DNA from: Oscillospiraceae bacterium
GTDB taxonomy: Bacteria > Bacillota > Clostridia > Oscillospirales > Ruminococcaceae
Length of the DNA stretch: 5,944 nucleotides
NCBI GenBank assembly: GCA_014796735.1
Contig: JAAVIG010000222.1
Location: forward strand, 1-5,944
Reading direction: 5' to 3'
Positions 5,243 to 5,944 of this stretch are shown piece after piece (positions within the stretch are counted from its first letter, which is position 1; every line of letters starts with the position of its first letter). The translations under genes and the position numbers were made by a program. Below the pieces are notes generated by a model that saw only the letters and a list, made by a program, of their open reading frames with translations, did no database searches and was not told the DNA's origin.

Positions 5243-5944
5243 ATGGTCTTTTCGGATTTGTTTTTTCTCTACGCCTTTTTGCCCGCCTGTCTTCTACTGT
5301 ATTTCATCTCAAAGAACATACACTGGAAAAACGGCGTTTTAATACTGTTCTCCCTTATTTTTTACGCTTGGGGCGAGCCCTTCTGGATAATACTTCTGCT
5401 GGGCAGCGTTATCGTCAACTATTTCTGCGGCCTGCTGATCGAACGCTTCCGGAATACACCCTATTCAAAAATCGGGGTAATAATTTCTTTAGTCGTAAGC
5501 CTCGGCGCGCTCGCCGTCTTTAAATACACCGATTTTATTGCGGAAAACCTGAGCGCGATACTTCCCTTTGACATTCCCGCCCCGCACATTGGACTTCCTA
5601 TCGGCATCAGCTTTTACACCTTCCAGATAATTTCCTATATCTTGGACGCGTATTGGGGCAAGGTAAATGTACAGCGCAACCCCTTAAAATTTCTGATGTA
5701 CGTTTCCCTGTTTCCTCAGCTTGTTGCGGGGCCTATCGTACGCTACGGAGTGATCGAAAGAGAAATAGACAGCAGAGTGTCCTCCGCCGACGACATCAGC
5801 GAGGGCGTCACGCGCTTTATTATCGGACTCGGCAAAAAAGTGATAATCGCCAACAATATAAGCTCGGTGGTCATATCCCTTTTCGGCGACGCTTCAAAGG
5901 GGTACACCGATATTTCCTCCGTTTCCGTGGCGGGGGTATGGTAC
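5243..5944 (+). CDS. Membrane-bound O-acyltransferase (AlgI/DltB type), N-terminal part
   Basis: The first 234 residues of a polytopic MBOAT-family protein; the gene runs off the right edge with its frame open. Relatives move acyl (usually acetyl) groups across the membrane onto extracellular polysaccharide, teichoic acid or other envelope polymers. Visible membrane segments lie at about 5-22, 31-66, 76-96, 117-137, 147-168 and 190-213. Family hallmarks are LILFSLIFYAWGEP (33-46), GLPIGISFYTFQ (117-128) and FPQLVAGPIVRY (157-168). The catalytic histidine of the family lies further downstream, near residue 300 or beyond, and is outside the window. The ATG at 5243 follows AAGGAG (5232-5237) by 5 nt, and the N-terminus VFSDLFFLYAFLP is typical. 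In Clostridia such genes are often followed by an SGNH/AlgX-like partner, which should be sought downstream. The polymer modified cannot be inferred. Confidence 0.9.
   Translation, partial: MVFSDLFFLYAFLPACLLLYFISKNIHWKNGVLILFSLIFYAWGEPFWIILLLGSVIVNYFCGLLIERFRNTPYSKIGVIISLVVSLGALAVFKYTDFIAENLSAILPFDIPAPHIGLPIGISFYTFQIISYILDAYWGKVNVQRNPLKFLMYVSLFPQLVAGPIVRYGVIEREIDSRVSSADDISEGVTRFIIGLGKKVIIANNISSVVISLFGDASKGYTDISSVSVAGVWY

Overview
The window looks like chromosomal DNA from an anaerobic Gram-positive bacterium of the class Clostridia, plausibly an Oscillospirales/Ruminococcus-type gut organism. Three things point there: strong AAGGAG-type Shine-Dalgarno sites, textbook sigma-A promoters (TTGACA-N17-TATAAT), and an oxygen/NO-detoxifying flavodiiron protein with fused flavin-reductase and rubredoxin domains. 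The assignment rests on protein style and signals, not on a database match.

Layout. Positions 1-475 hold no gene I can support. From 171 to 432 this stretch is packed with back-to-back inverted repeats, including a strong minus-strand terminator (171-208), two plus-strand hairpins with GGA in the apical loop, and a GC hairpin followed by a T-rich tract. Positions 476-2266 (minus) encode a 596-residue flavodiiron protein. Positions 2360-4969 (minus) encode an 869-residue membrane hybrid histidine kinase with a large extracytoplasmic sensor, a kinase core and two receiver domains. Positions 4970-5242 are a divergent control region with two near-consensus promoters back to back. From 5243 to the right edge (plus) is the N-terminal 234 residues of a membrane-bound O-acyltransferase of the AlgI/DltB type, cut by the window.

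How the parts may work together. The kinase and the flavodiiron gene point the same way with a 93-base gap and no convincing terminator between them, so some read-through is possible, although the second gene has its own weak promoter candidate and a 10-bp palindrome in its leader. The kinase and the acyltransferase are divergent and share an upstream region, so they could be co-regulated in envelope or exopolysaccharide modification; this is inference. The flavodiiron protein would act in the cytoplasm, passing electrons from reduced nicotinamide through flavin and iron centres to O2 or NO.

The most interesting non-coding signals are the hairpin mosaic left of the flavodiiron gene, where one loop carries ACAAGGATGT, a 10/10 match to the core of the E. 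coli CsrA consensus, and the acyltransferase leader, where two near-identical short repeats can compete to pair with the same upstream segment. The protein-coding content itself belongs to known families.
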